Below, one piece after another: positions 8,671 to 17,702 of a stretch of DNA of 50,056 bases. A model generated the notes under the pieces. It had not been told where the DNA came from and did no database searches. It saw only the letters and a list, made by a program, of their open reading frames with translations. Both the position numbers and the translations under genes were made by a program. The stretch's first letter is position 1, and each line of letters begins with the position of its first letter. This DNA is from JALSHZ01 sp964614535 (lineage in GTDB: Bacteria > Pseudomonadota > Gammaproteobacteria > UWMA-0217). The stretch spans positions 1-50,056 of the forward strand of contig CAZTOZ010000074.1 in NCBI GenBank assembly GCA_964614535.1. The letters are read 5' to 3'.

Positions 8671-11016
8671 TCAGACGGCGATCGCCTTGGGCGCCTGCCG
8701 GCGTGCCAGCAGCTCGCGGAACTCCTCGCCGGTCAGTGGCGGGCTGAAATAGTAGCCCTGGATCAGGCCGACGCCGCGCTGGCGCAGAAAGGCCAACTGA
8801 TGCTCGGTCTCGACCCCTTCGGCGACGATTTCCAGCCCGAGGCTCTTGGCCATCGCGATGATGGCGCTGACCAGCACTTCGTCGTTGCTGTCGTGGCCGA
8901 TGTCGTTGATGAAGGCGCGGTCGATCTTCAACAGTTGTAGTGGAAACTTTTTCAAATAGCTCAGCGACGAGTAGCCGGTGCCGAAATCGTCCAGTGCCAG
9001 CTGGATGCCGCGTTCGCGCAGGGCGTTGAGGATGCGCAGCGGATTTTGCGAATCCTGGATCAGCAGACTCTCGGTGATTTCCAGTTTCAGCGCGCTGGTG
9101 GTCAGGCCGCTTTTCGCCAGTGCTTCATCGACGCAGTCGAGCAGGTTGCCATTGCGGAACTGGCGGGACGAGACGTTGACCGAAACGAAGCGCTTGCGGC
9201 CATCGATGCCGGGCCATGACGATGCCTCCTCGCAGGCTCTGTCGAGGACGTATTGGCCGATGTCCTGAATCAGCCCGAGACTTTCGGCAATGGGGATGAA
9301 CCGGTCCGGTGGTACCCGCCCCAGTTCGGCGCTGCTCCAGCGCACCAGCGCCTCGGCGCCGACGATCCGCTCCCGGCCGCCGTGGAGGCTGACGATGGGC
9401 TGATAGACGAGGCTGATCTCGTGGTTGGAGAGTGCCCGGCTCAGATGGCTGGCGATGGTCATGTGCTCCTCGGCCTCGGCGCGCATCTCCTCGGAGAAGA
9501 ACTGGTACCCGCTGCGCCCCAACTGCTTGGCCTTGTACATCGCGGTGTCGGCGCTCTGCATCAGCGTCTCGACACAGTCGCCATCGCCGGGATAGACGGA
9601 GATGCCGACGCTGGTGGTGCTGTGGACGCGGCGTCCGGCCACGGTGAAGAGGCGGAGGAACTGCTCCACCAGCCGCTCCGCGATCATTCCGGCTTCCTCG
9701 GTCGAGTCGATGTCCTCGAGGCAGACGAGAAATTCATCGCCACCGAGCCGCGCCGCGGTGTCGGTCTTGCGCAGTACCGACTTGATCCGCGCGGCCGCCT
9801 CGCGCAGCAGCTCGTCGCCGGCGCTGTGGCCGAGGCTGTCGTTGATGCTCTTGAAATTGTCGAGATCCAGAAACAGCAATGCCATCGGTCGGTCGAAGCG
9901 CTGGCTGCGCTTCAGTGCCGCCGCCACGTGGCGCAGCATGAAGTGGCGGTTCGGCAGGCCGGTGAGCTGGTCCTGATTGGCCTGCTGTTGCAGTTTCTGC
10001 TCGTACTCCTTGCGCTCCGTCGTGTCGAGGGCGGTGGCGACGATGATCGGCGGCACCTCCTGCCGGGACAGCTGGAAACGCACCTCCACCGGATAGCGTC
10101 GGCCGTCCTTGCAGAGGTGTTCGCCCCGGTGAAAGATGGAATCCTGCTCCCCGGCGAGCATCGGCTGCAGCAGCTGGCGCACGCTGGCTTCGTGCATGCC
10201 GTGGAAGATCGCCGGCAGCCGCAGCCGTTGTATCTCCTCGGCGGAATAGCCGAGGTGCTCCATCGCGCGTGGATTGACCTGGAGGAATTGCAACGTCTGG
10301 GCATCGACCACGTAGATTTCGTTGGAGCTGTCGTTGAGGATGCGGCCCAGGCGGTTGTCGAGCTGGCGTTTCTCCTCTTCCAGATCCCGTAGCAATTCGT
10401 CGTTTTCGTGCTGCAGCCGCAACGAGGTGGTGAGCGTGTCGTGATACTCCCGTCCGAAGTGGAAGAAGAGCCCGACCAGGAAGAATTCGAGTATGCCGCT
10501 GGAGACCAGGATCGGGTCGTCGCTGAGTAGCGAACGGGTCGCCATGGGGGCGATCAGCAAAAACGAATAGGTGGCGGCGGAGGTGAAGTCCCGCACCGAG
10601 ATCAGCGCGCCGGCGCTGATGCCGATCAACAGCGCGAGGGTGAAGGCCTGCGTGGGGTGGACGCCGCCATCCCAGAAAAGGAGGGAGACGCTGCCGACGG
10701 TCGCGGCGGTGGCGAAAATGGTCGTGCGGTAGGCCCACAGCCAGGGCCTGGTGTTCCGTGGTGGCCTGGGCAGGTGCAGATATCGGCGCACCAGCAGCAG
10801 GCGGATCAGCGTGGTCAGTGACAGCAGCGCGTACCAGCTGAGCAGCTCGTGCAGGGCGGTGTGGGCCTGCATCACATAGACATAGATTGCGCCGGTCAGT
10901 TGCAGTGACAGGACGGTGATGCCGGTGCCCCGGAAAAGCGTGTCGATGCGTTCGATTTCGACCTGATGGTCGATCGGATTCGCGTGCTGCGGTGAAGGTT
11001 GGTGATGAGGCTCCAC
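8671..11016 (-). CDS. Membrane PAS-GGDEF-EAL c-di-GMP enzyme
   Basis: A 781-residue protein. Its N-terminal half has several predicted membrane helices (about residues 33-185), followed by a short coiled coil (200-225), a PAS domain (about 226-335), a GGDEF domain with intact GGDEF at 425-429, and an EAL domain with EAL at 555-557 plus the DDFGTGYSSL and EGVE motifs. RKTD lies five residues before GGDEF, matching the RxxD inhibitory site, so feedback by c-di-GMP is plausible. Both catalytic motifs look complete, so it could synthesise and degrade c-di-GMP; the net direction cannot be told. It is a single gene, convergent with recG. Confidence 0.95.
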   Translation of the reverse strand: MEPHHQPSPQHANPIDHQVEIERIDTLFRGTGITVLSLQLTGAIYVYVMQAHTALHELLSWYALLSLTTLIRLLLVRRYLHLPRPPRNTRPWLWAYRTTIFATAATVGSVSLLFWDGGVHPTQAFTLALLIGISAGALISVRDFTSAATYSFLLIAPMATRSLLSDDPILVSSGILEFFLVGLFFHFGREYHDTLTTSLRLQHENDELLRDLEEEKRQLDNRLGRILNDSSNEIYVVDAQTLQFLQVNPRAMEHLGYSAEEIQRLRLPAIFHGMHEASVRQLLQPMLAGEQDSIFHRGEHLCKDGRRYPVEVRFQLSRQEVPPIIVATALDTTERKEYEQKLQQQANQDQLTGLPNRHFMLRHVAAALKRSQRFDRPMALLFLDLDNFKSINDSLGHSAGDELLREAAARIKSVLRKTDTAARLGGDEFLVCLEDIDSTEEAGMIAERLVEQFLRLFTVAGRRVHSTTSVGISVYPGDGDCVETLMQSADTAMYKAKQLGRSGYQFFSEEMRAEAEEHMTIASHLSRALSNHEISLVYQPIVSLHGGRERIVGAEALVRWSSAELGRVPPDRFIPIAESLGLIQDIGQYVLDRACEEASSWPGIDGRKRFVSVNVSSRQFRNGNLLDCVDEALAKSGLTTSALKLEITESLLIQDSQNPLRILNALRERGIQLALDDFGTGYSSLSYLKKFPLQLLKIDRAFINDIGHDSNDEVLVSAIIAMAKSLGLEIVAEGVETEHQLAFLRQRGVGLIQGYYFSPPLTGEEFRELLARRQAPKAIAV

Positions 11017-11145
11017 GAGACTCCCTGTCTGGCGAAAGTTGTCGATGGTGTCCCGGAGCTTATCGGCCGCGGCGGGCCGGGCTTTATGCCGTTCGTCTGT
11101 TCCGGGCGGTAGCGCCGGGTGTCCAATGGCGCCGGTGGTGAGGGG

Positions 11146-12021
11146 TCACGGTCGGTGCCGTCGGTCGAGCAGTCCGTCGATGCCCATGCGGCCGACCTTC
11201 CGCGCGGCGAGCGCGCTGGCCCGGGCGACCGCCTCGCGATGGCTGTGACCGTGCAGCAGCGCGTCGATCAACCCGGCGTTGAAACAGTCGCCGGCGCCGA
11301 TGGTATCGACCACCGTGGCCACTGGCGTCGCCGGGGTGTGGACGATCTCGCCGCCGGGTTCGCAGTGCCAGACGCCGGCGGCGCCCCAGGTGCAGGTCAG
11401 CAGTTTGCCGGGGTGTCGCCGGTGCATGGATCGCAGCAGCCCCGGGGCGTCGGCGTGGCCATGCGCTTCGGCCCAGGGGCGGGAAAAGAGGATGACGTCG
11501 GCCAACCCGAAGAGCCGGGCCAGGCCCGGGCGCGGCTTTTCCGCCTCCAGTGATACCCGGGTGGCCCGGCGTCGCGCCGAGCGCATCATCTCCTCCAGCT
11601 CGCCGATGTTGCGCCCCTCGAAGTGGACCCAGTCGTGGCTGTGGTTGAGCAGGGTGCCGATCTCCGCCTGCCGCAGTTCGGGCAGGTCACGGTGGTGGAC
11701 GATGGTGCGGGAACCGTTGGCATCGTTGAGCAGAATGTAGGAGGTGGGGGTGCTGCCGGGGTGGCTGATGCAGCCGGTGGTATCGACACCGGCTGTTTCC
11801 AGCCGTCTTCGCAACCAGCGGCCGGTGTCGTCGTCGGCCACGGTGGCGGCCAGCGTCACCCGGTGGCCGCCCTGCGCCAGCACGATGGCGGTGTTGGCCG
11901 CGTTGCCGCCGCTGTGTCGCTGCTGGGTGGTGGCGCGCAGCTCCTCGTCCTCGGCCGGATAGCGGGGTACGTGGTTGATGATGTCGAGGGTGACGATGCC
12001 GCAGCAGAGTATCGTGGCCAT
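11146..12021 (-). CDS. PfkB-family carbohydrate kinase
   Basis: A 291-residue ribokinase/PfkB-fold sugar kinase. It has the substrate-side signature SGGNAANTAIVLA (residues 37-49) and the C-terminal signature DTIGAGDCFNAG (239-250) with catalytic Asp245 in GAGD. The overall pattern is closest to ketohexokinase-like members, but the phosphorylated sugar cannot be fixed from sequence alone. It is a single gene transcribed away from the DUF3581 gene, sharing a 74-bp intergenic region with it. A GGDEF/EAL gene lies downstream on the same strand after about 130 bp. Confidence 0.88.
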   Translation of the reverse strand: MATILCCGIVTLDIINHVPRYPAEDEELRATTQQRHSGGNAANTAIVLAQGGHRVTLAATVADDDTGRWLRRRLETAGVDTTGCISHPGSTPTSYILLNDANGSRTIVHHRDLPELRQAEIGTLLNHSHDWVHFEGRNIGELEEMMRSARRRATRVSLEAEKPRPGLARLFGLADVILFSRPWAEAHGHADAPGLLRSMHRRHPGKLLTCTWGAAGVWHCEPGGEIVHTPATPVATVVDTIGAGDCFNAGLIDALLHGHSHREAVARASALAARKVGRMGIDGLLDRRHRP

Positions 12022-12057
12022 GGACGGGTGTTTTCGAAGCGCGGTGGCGTGATCGCG

Positions 12058-12063
12058 TATACT
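12058..12063 (+). promoter_or_regulatory. Candidate -10 element (TATACT)
   Basis: TATACT lies 33 bp upstream of the DUF3581 start in the short divergent region. No good -35 hexamer sits at 16-18 bp (TTTTCG at 12031 is 21 bp away), so this is only a candidate. Confidence 0.3.
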
Positions 12064-12095
12064 AGCGCGCTTTGCCTCAGAGCGAGTGTGAGCCG

Positions 12096-12818
12096 ATGTT
12101 ACTGGATGCGTTCTATCAGAAAAGTGGCGATGTCATCTCCTTCCGTCGCGAACAGGGCAGCCGTTTCGCCAAGGAGGTGGCCGGTGATTTCAATCCGTTG
12201 CACGATGTGGCCGCCAAGCGTTTCTGTGTGCCGGGGGATCTGCTGTTCGCGGTGCTGGTGATGGAGAAAGGCTTGCACCAGAACATGGCCATCCGCTTTT
12301 CCGGCATGGTGACCGATGGCGTCGGTCTGACCATCGCCGCGCCTGCGCCGGGGCAATGCGTGCTGATGGACGATGGTGGCAAGGCCTATCTCGAAGCCGA
12401 ATGCGGCGGTGAAGTCTCCCACGACGAAGAGTTGCTGGGGGATCTGGTGACCAGTTACGTCGAGTTCTCCGGGCGGACCTTTCCCCATATCCTGGTGCCG
12501 CTGCTGGAGCGGGAGGGGGTGATGATCAATCCGAAGCGCCCGATGGTCATCTACGAGCGGATGGAGATCTCGCTCGACAGCGTAGTGTTGCCGTCGGTGG
12601 CGCTGGCGTTCGATCGGGCCGAGATCGAAGTCAGCGGCAAGCGTGGCGAGGTGCATCTGCTGTTCGATTTTTTCGCCGGCGGCGACAAGGTGGGGCGGGG
12701 GAGGAAGAAAATGCTGCTCAGCGGCCTTCAGCCCTACGATGCCGAAGCCGTCGATGCTCTGGTCTCGACATTCAACCGCACCAAGAACGCCTACGATCCG
12801 GCCCAGCCGTCGTTGTGA
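12096..12818 (+). CDS. DUF3581 family protein
   Basis: A 240-residue protein of the uncharacterised DUF3581 family of gammaproteobacteria. The N-terminal block FRREQGSRFAKEVAGDFNPLHD followed by AAKRFCVPGDLLFAVLV is highly characteristic. HD-like NPLHD residues and the GDLLF segment recall hot-dog/MaoC-like folds, but no activity is established. I chose ATG 12096; the frame could also begin at TTG 12072, which adds eight residues not expected for the family. It overlaps or abuts the phosphatase gene downstream (4-bp GTGA overlap possible), so the two are probably co-transcribed. Confidence 0.87.
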   Translation: MLLDAFYQKSGDVISFRREQGSRFAKEVAGDFNPLHDVAAKRFCVPGDLLFAVLVMEKGLHQNMAIRFSGMVTDGVGLTIAAPAPGQCVLMDDGGKAYLEAECGGEVSHDEELLGDLVTSYVEFSGRTFPHILVPLLEREGVMINPKRPMVIYERMEISLDSVVLPSVALAFDRAEIEVSGKRGEVHLLFDFFAGGDKVGRGRKKMLLSGLQPYDAEAVDALVSTFNRTKNAYDPAQPSL

Positions 12819-12829
12819 AGCCGGCGGCG

Positions 12830-13438
12830 ATGAAGAATCCCCGACTTTTCGTCGATGTGATCCGTCACGGCGAACCGGTGGGCGGCGCCCGCTATCGCGG
12901 TCACGGTATCGACGATCCCCTCAGCGAGAAGGGGTGGCGGCAGATGCGCGCGGCCGTCGCCGGCGCGACGGTCTGGGATGCGGTCTACAGCTCGCCGCTG
13001 CGGCGCTGTCGGGCGTTCGCCGAGGCGGTGGCCGCCGAACGGCGACTGCCGCTGACCATCGTCGATGATTTTCGCGAGGTGGGATTCGGGCGCTGGGAGG
13101 GCCACACCAAGGCGGAGCTGATCGCGCGCGACGCCGAGGCGTTCGCCGCCTTCTATCGTGACCCGCTGCGCCACCGGCCGCCCGGCGCCGAGCCGCTGGC
13201 CGATTTTCTCGGTCGGGTGCGGGCGGCATGGCAGGCGATGGTGGCGGAGGCCGAAGGGGCGCGCGTGCTGGTGGTGGCCCATGCCGGCGTGATGCGCGCG
13301 ATACTGGCCGGGTTGCTGGGGCTCGATGCGGCCGCCATCTACCGCGTGACGATCAAGAACGCCGGGCTGATGGCGGTGGCCTATCGCGACGGCGAGCCCC
13401 ACCTGGAGTGGGTGAACCGCCGTCGCATCGACGATTGA
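12830..13438 (+). CDS. Histidine phosphatase family protein (CobC/phosphoglycerate mutase-like)
   Basis: A 202-residue branch-1 histidine phosphatase. The phospho-acceptor motif RHGE is at residues 12-15 (His13), followed by SSPLRRCRAFAEAV (54-67), the GRWEG acidic segment (87-91) and the second catalytic His in VVAHAGVMR (His151). Members include alpha-ribazole phosphatase (CobC), but no cobalamin genes lie nearby, so the substrate is left open. An upstream GTG at 12815 overlapping the DUF3581 stop in GTGA is an alternative start. Its stop codon directly abuts the convergent fabV stop. Confidence 0.87.
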   Translation: MKNPRLFVDVIRHGEPVGGARYRGHGIDDPLSEKGWRQMRAAVAGATVWDAVYSSPLRRCRAFAEAVAAERRLPLTIVDDFREVGFGRWEGHTKAELIARDAEAFAAFYRDPLRHRPPGAEPLADFLGRVRAAWQAMVAEAEGARVLVVAHAGVMRAILAGLLGLDAAAIYRVTIKNAGLMAVAYRDGEPHLEWVNRRRIDD

Positions 13439-14632
13439 TCAGATCGCAATGAAATCGGCCGGGACGATCGGGCTCACGTCCGCGGCATAGTCCACCCCGT
13501 CCACGCCGAAACCGAAGAGCTTGAGAAATGCTTTCTTGTAGCCGGCGTAGTCGGTCAGCTCGAAGAGATTCTCCGTCGTCACCTGGGGCCAGATCTCCCG
13601 CACCGCCTGTTGTACCTCGTCGCGCAGTTCCCAGTCGTCGAGCCGGTAGCGCCGCATCTCGTCAATCGCGGCGCCGTCCCCGTAGAGGCCGGTACGAAAC
13701 AGTCGGTTGATCTGCTCGATGCAGCCCTCGTGCAGCCCCTTCTCTTTCATCACCTTGAAGACGATCGAGAGATAGAGCGGCATCACCGGAATGGCGGCGC
13801 TGGCCTGGGTGACGACCGACTTGAGCATCGCCACGTTGGCCTCGCCGCCGATCCCGCCGAGTCGCTCCCGCAGCTCGGCCGCGGTCTGGTCGAGGTGCTG
13901 CTTGGCCCGGCCGAGTGCCCCCTCCCAATAGATCGGCCAGGTGATCTCGGTGCCGATGTAGCTGTAGGCGACGGTCTTGAATCCATCGGCCAGCACCCCC
14001 GCCTGTTGCAGCGCATCGACCCACAGCGCCCAATCCTCGCCGCCCATGACGGTGACGGTGCCCGCGATCTCCTCGTCGGTGGCCGGCTCGACCTCGGCAT
14101 CGATGATCTCGTCCTTGTTGGTGTCGATGGCGGTGGAGCGGAACGGCTTGCCGATGGGCTTGAGGGCGGAACGGACGGTTTCGCCGCTGTCCGGCAGCTT
14201 GCGGACCGGCGAGGCGAGCGAATAGACCAGCAGATCGATCTCGCCCAGGTCGGCCTCGATCTGTGCGATGACTTTCTCTTTCGCCGCGTGGGAGAAGGCG
14301 TCGCCGTTGAAGCTCCTGGCGTAGAGCCCGGCTTCTTTCGCCGCCGTGTCGAAGGCGGCGGCATTGTACCAGCCGGCCGATGCGGTTCGTTTCTCCGTTG
14401 GTGCCTTTTCGAAGAAGACGCCGAGCGTCGAGGCGCCGGCGCCGAAGGCGGAGACGATGCGTGAGGCCATCCCGTAGCCGCTGGACGAGCCGACCACGAG
14501 CACCCGCTTCGGGCCATCCTCCAGCGGCCCCTGGGAGCGGGTGTGGTCGATCTCCTCGCGGATGTTCCGCTCACAGCCGGCTGGATGGGCGGTGGTGCAG
14601 ATGAAGCCTCGGGTCTTCGGTTCGATGATCAT
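13439..14632 (-). CDS. fabV: Trans-2-enoyl-ACP/CoA reductase FabV
   Basis: A 397-residue FabV. It catalyses the NADH-dependent last reduction of the fatty-acid elongation cycle and is naturally insensitive to triclosan. The nucleotide-binding segment VLVVGSSSGYGMASR is at residues 44-58 and the FabV-specific Y-x8-K dyad is Tyr235/Lys244 (IYWEGALGRAK), the same positions as in studied members. The N-terminus MIIEPKTRGFICTTAHP is typical. The frame extends about 230 codons further upstream, but that part lies over the divergent glycosylase gene and is spurious. It is monocistronic. Confidence 0.97.
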   Translation of the reverse strand: MIIEPKTRGFICTTAHPAGCERNIREEIDHTRSQGPLEDGPKRVLVVGSSSGYGMASRIVSAFGAGASTLGVFFEKAPTEKRTASAGWYNAAAFDTAAKEAGLYARSFNGDAFSHAAKEKVIAQIEADLGEIDLLVYSLASPVRKLPDSGETVRSALKPIGKPFRSTAIDTNKDEIIDAEVEPATDEEIAGTVTVMGGEDWALWVDALQQAGVLADGFKTVAYSYIGTEITWPIYWEGALGRAKQHLDQTAAELRERLGGIGGEANVAMLKSVVTQASAAIPVMPLYLSIVFKVMKEKGLHEGCIEQINRLFRTGLYGDGAAIDEMRRYRLDDWELRDEVQQAVREIWPQVTTENLFELTDYAGYKKAFLKLFGFGVDGVDYAADVSPIVPADFIAI

Positions 14633-14664
14633 CGTCTCTCTACTCGTGTATCCTGCCAAAAGGG

Positions 14665-14680
14665 GCGCTAAAGATAGCGC
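14665..14680. promoter_or_regulatory. Short inverted repeat between fabV and the glycosylase gene
   Basis: GCGCTA-AAGA-TAGCGC is a perfect 6-bp inverted repeat centred in the 72-bp divergent region, about 25 bp from the plus-strand start. It could be an operator or a hairpin in a leader. No regulator is identified. Confidence 0.3.
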
Positions 14681-14704
14681 GTTTGCGGTTGGACGGACAA
14701 ACCC

Positions 14705-15379
14705 ATGACCTTGACGGACAGTGTCGATCTGCTGGAGCGTCTGTTGGCGCTCGATCTCGACGTCACCTCGCGCGACCCCTGGTGGTGGCCGGAGAGTGGC
14801 CGCTTCGCAACCATCGTGGCGGCGATTCTCACGCAGCAGACGCGCTATCGGAAAGTGGAGGAGTCGCTGGCGCGGCTGCGCGAGGGGGGCGGGCGAATCA
14901 CCCCCGAGCGACTGGCGGCGATGGACCGCGACGAGCTGATCGAGTGCATCCGGCCCAGCGGTTTCTACCGGACGAAGGCTGAGCGGTTGCAGCGCTTCTC
15001 GCTGGCCTTGCTGGAGCGTTTCGGTGATTTCGAGACCTTTCGTCGCCGGGTCGATCGGGCGTGGTTGCTGGCGCGTGCCGGTGTCGGCAACGAGACGGCC
15101 GATGCGATGCTCTGCTATGGCTGCCACCGCGAGGCGATGGTGGTGGATGCCTATACGCAGCGACTGTTGCTGGGATTCGGCATGACCTTCTCCGGTTACG
15201 AGGCGGTGCAGTCCTGGCTGGTGGAGGGGATGGCGGCCCGGCGTGAGCGTGTCGATGCGTTGATGGGCGGGATGCCGCTGGCCCGGGTCTATGCGTTGTA
15301 CCACGGGCTGATCGTCGAGTATGCGAAGCGGCATTCCCGTGGGCGGGAAGTGGTGGTGGCGCCGCTCAGCGGCGTTTGA
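14705..15379 (+). CDS. Endonuclease III-like DNA glycosylase (MagIII type, no Fe-S cluster)
   Basis: A 224-residue HhH-GPD superfamily base-excision protein. Features are AAILTQQTRYRKVE (39-52), RPSGFYRTKAERL (83-95), a helix-hairpin-helix LLARAGVGNETADAML (121-136) and the catalytic Asp in VVDAYT (Asp148). The four-cysteine iron-sulphur loop of endonuclease III is absent, which matches the COG2231/MagIII group that removes 3-methyladenine. This points to alkylation repair rather than oxidised-pyrimidine repair. It is divergent from fabV; the 3' end overlaps the next, convergent gene by 14 bp. Confidence 0.85.
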   Translation: MTLTDSVDLLERLLALDLDVTSRDPWWWPESGRFATIVAAILTQQTRYRKVEESLARLREGGGRITPERLAAMDRDELIECIRPSGFYRTKAERLQRFSLALLERFGDFETFRRRVDRAWLLARAGVGNETADAMLCYGCHREAMVVDAYTQRLLLGFGMTFSGYEAVQSWLVEGMAARRERVDALMGGMPLARVYALYHGLIVEYAKRHSRGREVVVAPLSGV

Positions 15380-15755
15380 GCGTCGCCATCATCACGTCCA
15401 GCATCCCTTCCTCCTTCGTCTCCAGGCCCGGCGGGCAGGTGTAGGTGGCCAGCAGCAACAGGTCGTCGTTGCGCAGCAGCCAGTCGCGCCAGTAGAGGTC
15501 GTCGTGTTCGTAGATCAGCTCGATGCCGGAAAAGTCGCCGACGGTGACCGCGGCCGGTTGGACGCCCTGTTCGATCTGCTCGCTGGCGAAATAGCGCAGG
15601 TCTTCGTCGTCGATCGCCTCCGGTTGCAGCGACGGGGTGATCTCCAGCGTGCCGATCCCGCCGGGGTGGTAGATCAGGCGGGTGTCCTCCTCGCTTTCGC
15701 AGACCCAGTCGTCGGGTAGCAGAAGGCGCCAGTGGTCGTTGCTGCATGTTTTCAT
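15366..15755 (-). CDS. Uncharacterised 129-residue protein
   Basis: I do not recognise this family. The frame begins MKTCSNDHWRLLLPDDW at 15755; a longer frame upstream reads low-complexity sequence and is unlikely to be real. The protein is acidic, soluble, with no signal peptide or membrane helix, and contains alternating strand-like stretches (GGIGTLEITPSL, FSGIELIYEHDD, LLLLATYTCPP), which suggests a small alpha/beta fold. The last 14 bp overlap the convergent glycosylase gene. Codon use is like that of its neighbours. Confidence 0.7.
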   Translation of the reverse strand: MKTCSNDHWRLLLPDDWVCESEEDTRLIYHPGGIGTLEITPSLQPEAIDDEDLRYFASEQIEQGVQPAAVTVGDFSGIELIYEHDDLYWRDWLLRNDDLLLLATYTCPPGLETKEEGMLDVMMATLKRR

Positions 15756-16092
15756 CTGCCGACGTCTCCCCGCGGGCTTGGTGTGTGGGCCGATGATAGC
15801 AGACCGGGGGGCAGTCATTGCCTGCGCGGTGCCGCCGGGAGGCGGGCCATGCCGCCTCGAGATGTTTGTAAGTCTTTGTATTGGCAGGAAAAAAAATAGT
15901 GTTTCGAGGGTGTCGGACATTGCCGGGGAACAATGTCCCTACTTTTCTTTACTAAATATTAAGCTTTTGTGACAATCGTTTCGTCAGTCTTCTCTGGCCT
16001 GCAAAACATCCATACCCCCACCTCGATGTATGGGAACAAAACCGGTGGCCGCGACCGCCACCCGCAGTCAGCCCTACGCCTGGAGTCTACCA
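15756..16092. other. Intergenic region with AT-rich core, upstream of the PiT gene
   Basis: 337 bp without a credible gene. The stretch 15865-15990 is markedly richer in A+T than the rest of the window and probably carries the divergent promoters for the phosphate permease and the small unknown gene. A frame from ATG 16030 enters the permease but has a weak start context. I found no convincing Pho box. Confidence 0.5.
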
Positions 16093-17652
16093 ATGGAACT
16101 CGAAAAAATCGCTGAAATTGAGTACGCAACCTGGGTTGGACGCAAGGAATTGTTTCGTCTTGGAACAGCGCTCCTTTTCATCATCGGCATTATGCTGTTC
16201 ACCATTTCCCGTGAAGGGGCGGTCAGCCACCTGCTCGTCGTCGCGGCGATGATCGGTGGCTACATGGCGCTCAACATCGGCGCCAACGACGTCGCCAACA
16301 ATGTCGGCCCGGCGGTCGGCTCGCGGGCGCTGACGCTCACCGGCGCCATTTTTCTCGCCATGACCTTCGAGGCCGCCGGCGCGTTGATCGCCGGGGGCGA
16401 GGTGGTCGGTACCATCAAAAAGGGGATCATCAATCCCGATCTGATCGCCAACGCCGACGTCTTCGTCTGGCTGATGATGGCGGCGCTGCTGGCCGGCGCG
16501 TTGTGGCTCAATCTGGCGACGGCATTCGGCGCGCCGGTTTCGACCACCCACTCCATCGTCGGCGGGGTTCTGGGCGCCGGTATCGCCGCCGGTGGCTGGG
16601 GGATCGCCGACTGGGGGAAGATGGCGCAGATCGCTGCCAGCTGGGTGATCTCGCCGGTGCTCGGCGGCATCATCGCCGCGGGGTTTCTCTATCTCATCAA
16701 GCGCACCATCACCTATCGCAAGGACAAACTCCATCACGCCAAGCGGGTGGTGCCGATACTGATCGGTGTCATGGCCTGGGCCTTCTCGGCCTATCTGATG
16801 CTCAAGGGGTTCAAGAAGCTGTGGAAGTTCGACGTGCCGACGGCGCTGGTCGTCGGGCTGGGGGTGGCCATCGTCGTTGCCTTCGTCTCGCGCCGGATCA
16901 TCGTTCGCAACGCCGCGAAGATGGAGAACACCAAGCAGGCGATCAACCAGCTCTTCACCGTGCCGCTGATCTTTGCCGCGGCGCTGCTCAGCTTCGCCCA
17001 CGGCGCCAACGACGTCGCCAATGCCGTTGGCCCGCTGGCGGCCATCAACGATGCGCTCTCCACCCACGAGGTGGCCAGGAAGGCGGCGATTCCTCTGTGG
17101 GTGATGATGGTTGGGGCGCTGGGTATCGCGATCGGTCTCGCGCTCTATGGGCCGAAGCTGATCAAGACGGTGGGTTCGGAGATCACCGAGCTGAACCAGA
17201 CCCGTGCGTTCTGCGTCGCGCTGTCGGCGGCCATCACCGTCATTATCGCCACCCAGCTCGGTCTGCCGGTCAGCTCGACCCATATCGCGGTGGGCGCGGT
17301 CTTCGGGGTCGGCTTTCTGCGCGAATACCTCAAGGCCAGCTACGCGCGGATGGTGGAGGAGATCAAACTCCACCACAAGAATTCCGAGCAGGGCGAGATC
17401 GAGGCGTTCCTCAAGCAGTTCGAGGTGGCTTCGCTGCGGGAGAAGTGCGAGATGCTGCAGCAGCTCAAGAAGCACAAGGCTGCCGTCGAGCTGACGAAGA
17501 AGGAGCGTAAGTCCCTCAAGCGCAAGTACACCCACGAGCTGGTCAAGCGCTCGGCATTGATGAAGATCGCGGCCGCGTGGGTCATCACCGTGCCGGTGTC
17601 CGGCCTGATGGCGGCGATCCTCTACTTCACCATCCGTGGCATGATGTTGTAG
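16093..17652 (+). CDS. Inorganic phosphate transporter, PiT family
   Basis: A 519-residue, about ten- to twelve-helix inner-membrane permease for metal-phosphate uptake driven by the proton or sodium gradient. The duplicated PiT signature is clear: GANDVANNVGPAVGSRALT in the N-terminal half and GANDVANAVGPLAA in the C-terminal half, each followed later by a VSTTH/VSSTH segment. A charged, helical cytoplasmic stretch lies between helices near residues 420-490 (EEIKLHHKNSEQGEIEAFLKQ). I chose ATG 16093, which has a GGAG at a fitting distance (16082-16085); ATG 16030 would add 21 residues. The Na/Pi cotransporter follows after 50 bp. Confidence 0.92.
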   Translation: MELEKIAEIEYATWVGRKELFRLGTALLFIIGIMLFTISREGAVSHLLVVAAMIGGYMALNIGANDVANNVGPAVGSRALTLTGAIFLAMTFEAAGALIAGGEVVGTIKKGIINPDLIANADVFVWLMMAALLAGALWLNLATAFGAPVSTTHSIVGGVLGAGIAAGGWGIADWGKMAQIAASWVISPVLGGIIAAGFLYLIKRTITYRKDKLHHAKRVVPILIGVMAWAFSAYLMLKGFKKLWKFDVPTALVVGLGVAIVVAFVSRRIIVRNAAKMENTKQAINQLFTVPLIFAAALLSFAHGANDVANAVGPLAAINDALSTHEVARKAAIPLWVMMVGALGIAIGLALYGPKLIKTVGSEITELNQTRAFCVALSAAITVIIATQLGLPVSSTHIAVGAVFGVGFLREYLKASYARMVEEIKLHHKNSEQGEIEAFLKQFEVASLREKCEMLQQLKKHKAAVELTKKERKSLKRKYTHELVKRSALMKIAAAWVITVPVSGLMAAILYFTIRGMML

Positions 17653-17702
17653 CGCGCCATGTCCGCCCGGCCTCCACGCCGGGCGGCTGCAACGGAGGTT
17701 CT

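Noticed and set aside
15940..16000. Pho box upstream of the PiT gene
   Set aside because: Weak TGTGACA and TTCGTCA half-sites are present but do not match the direct-repeat consensus or spacing.
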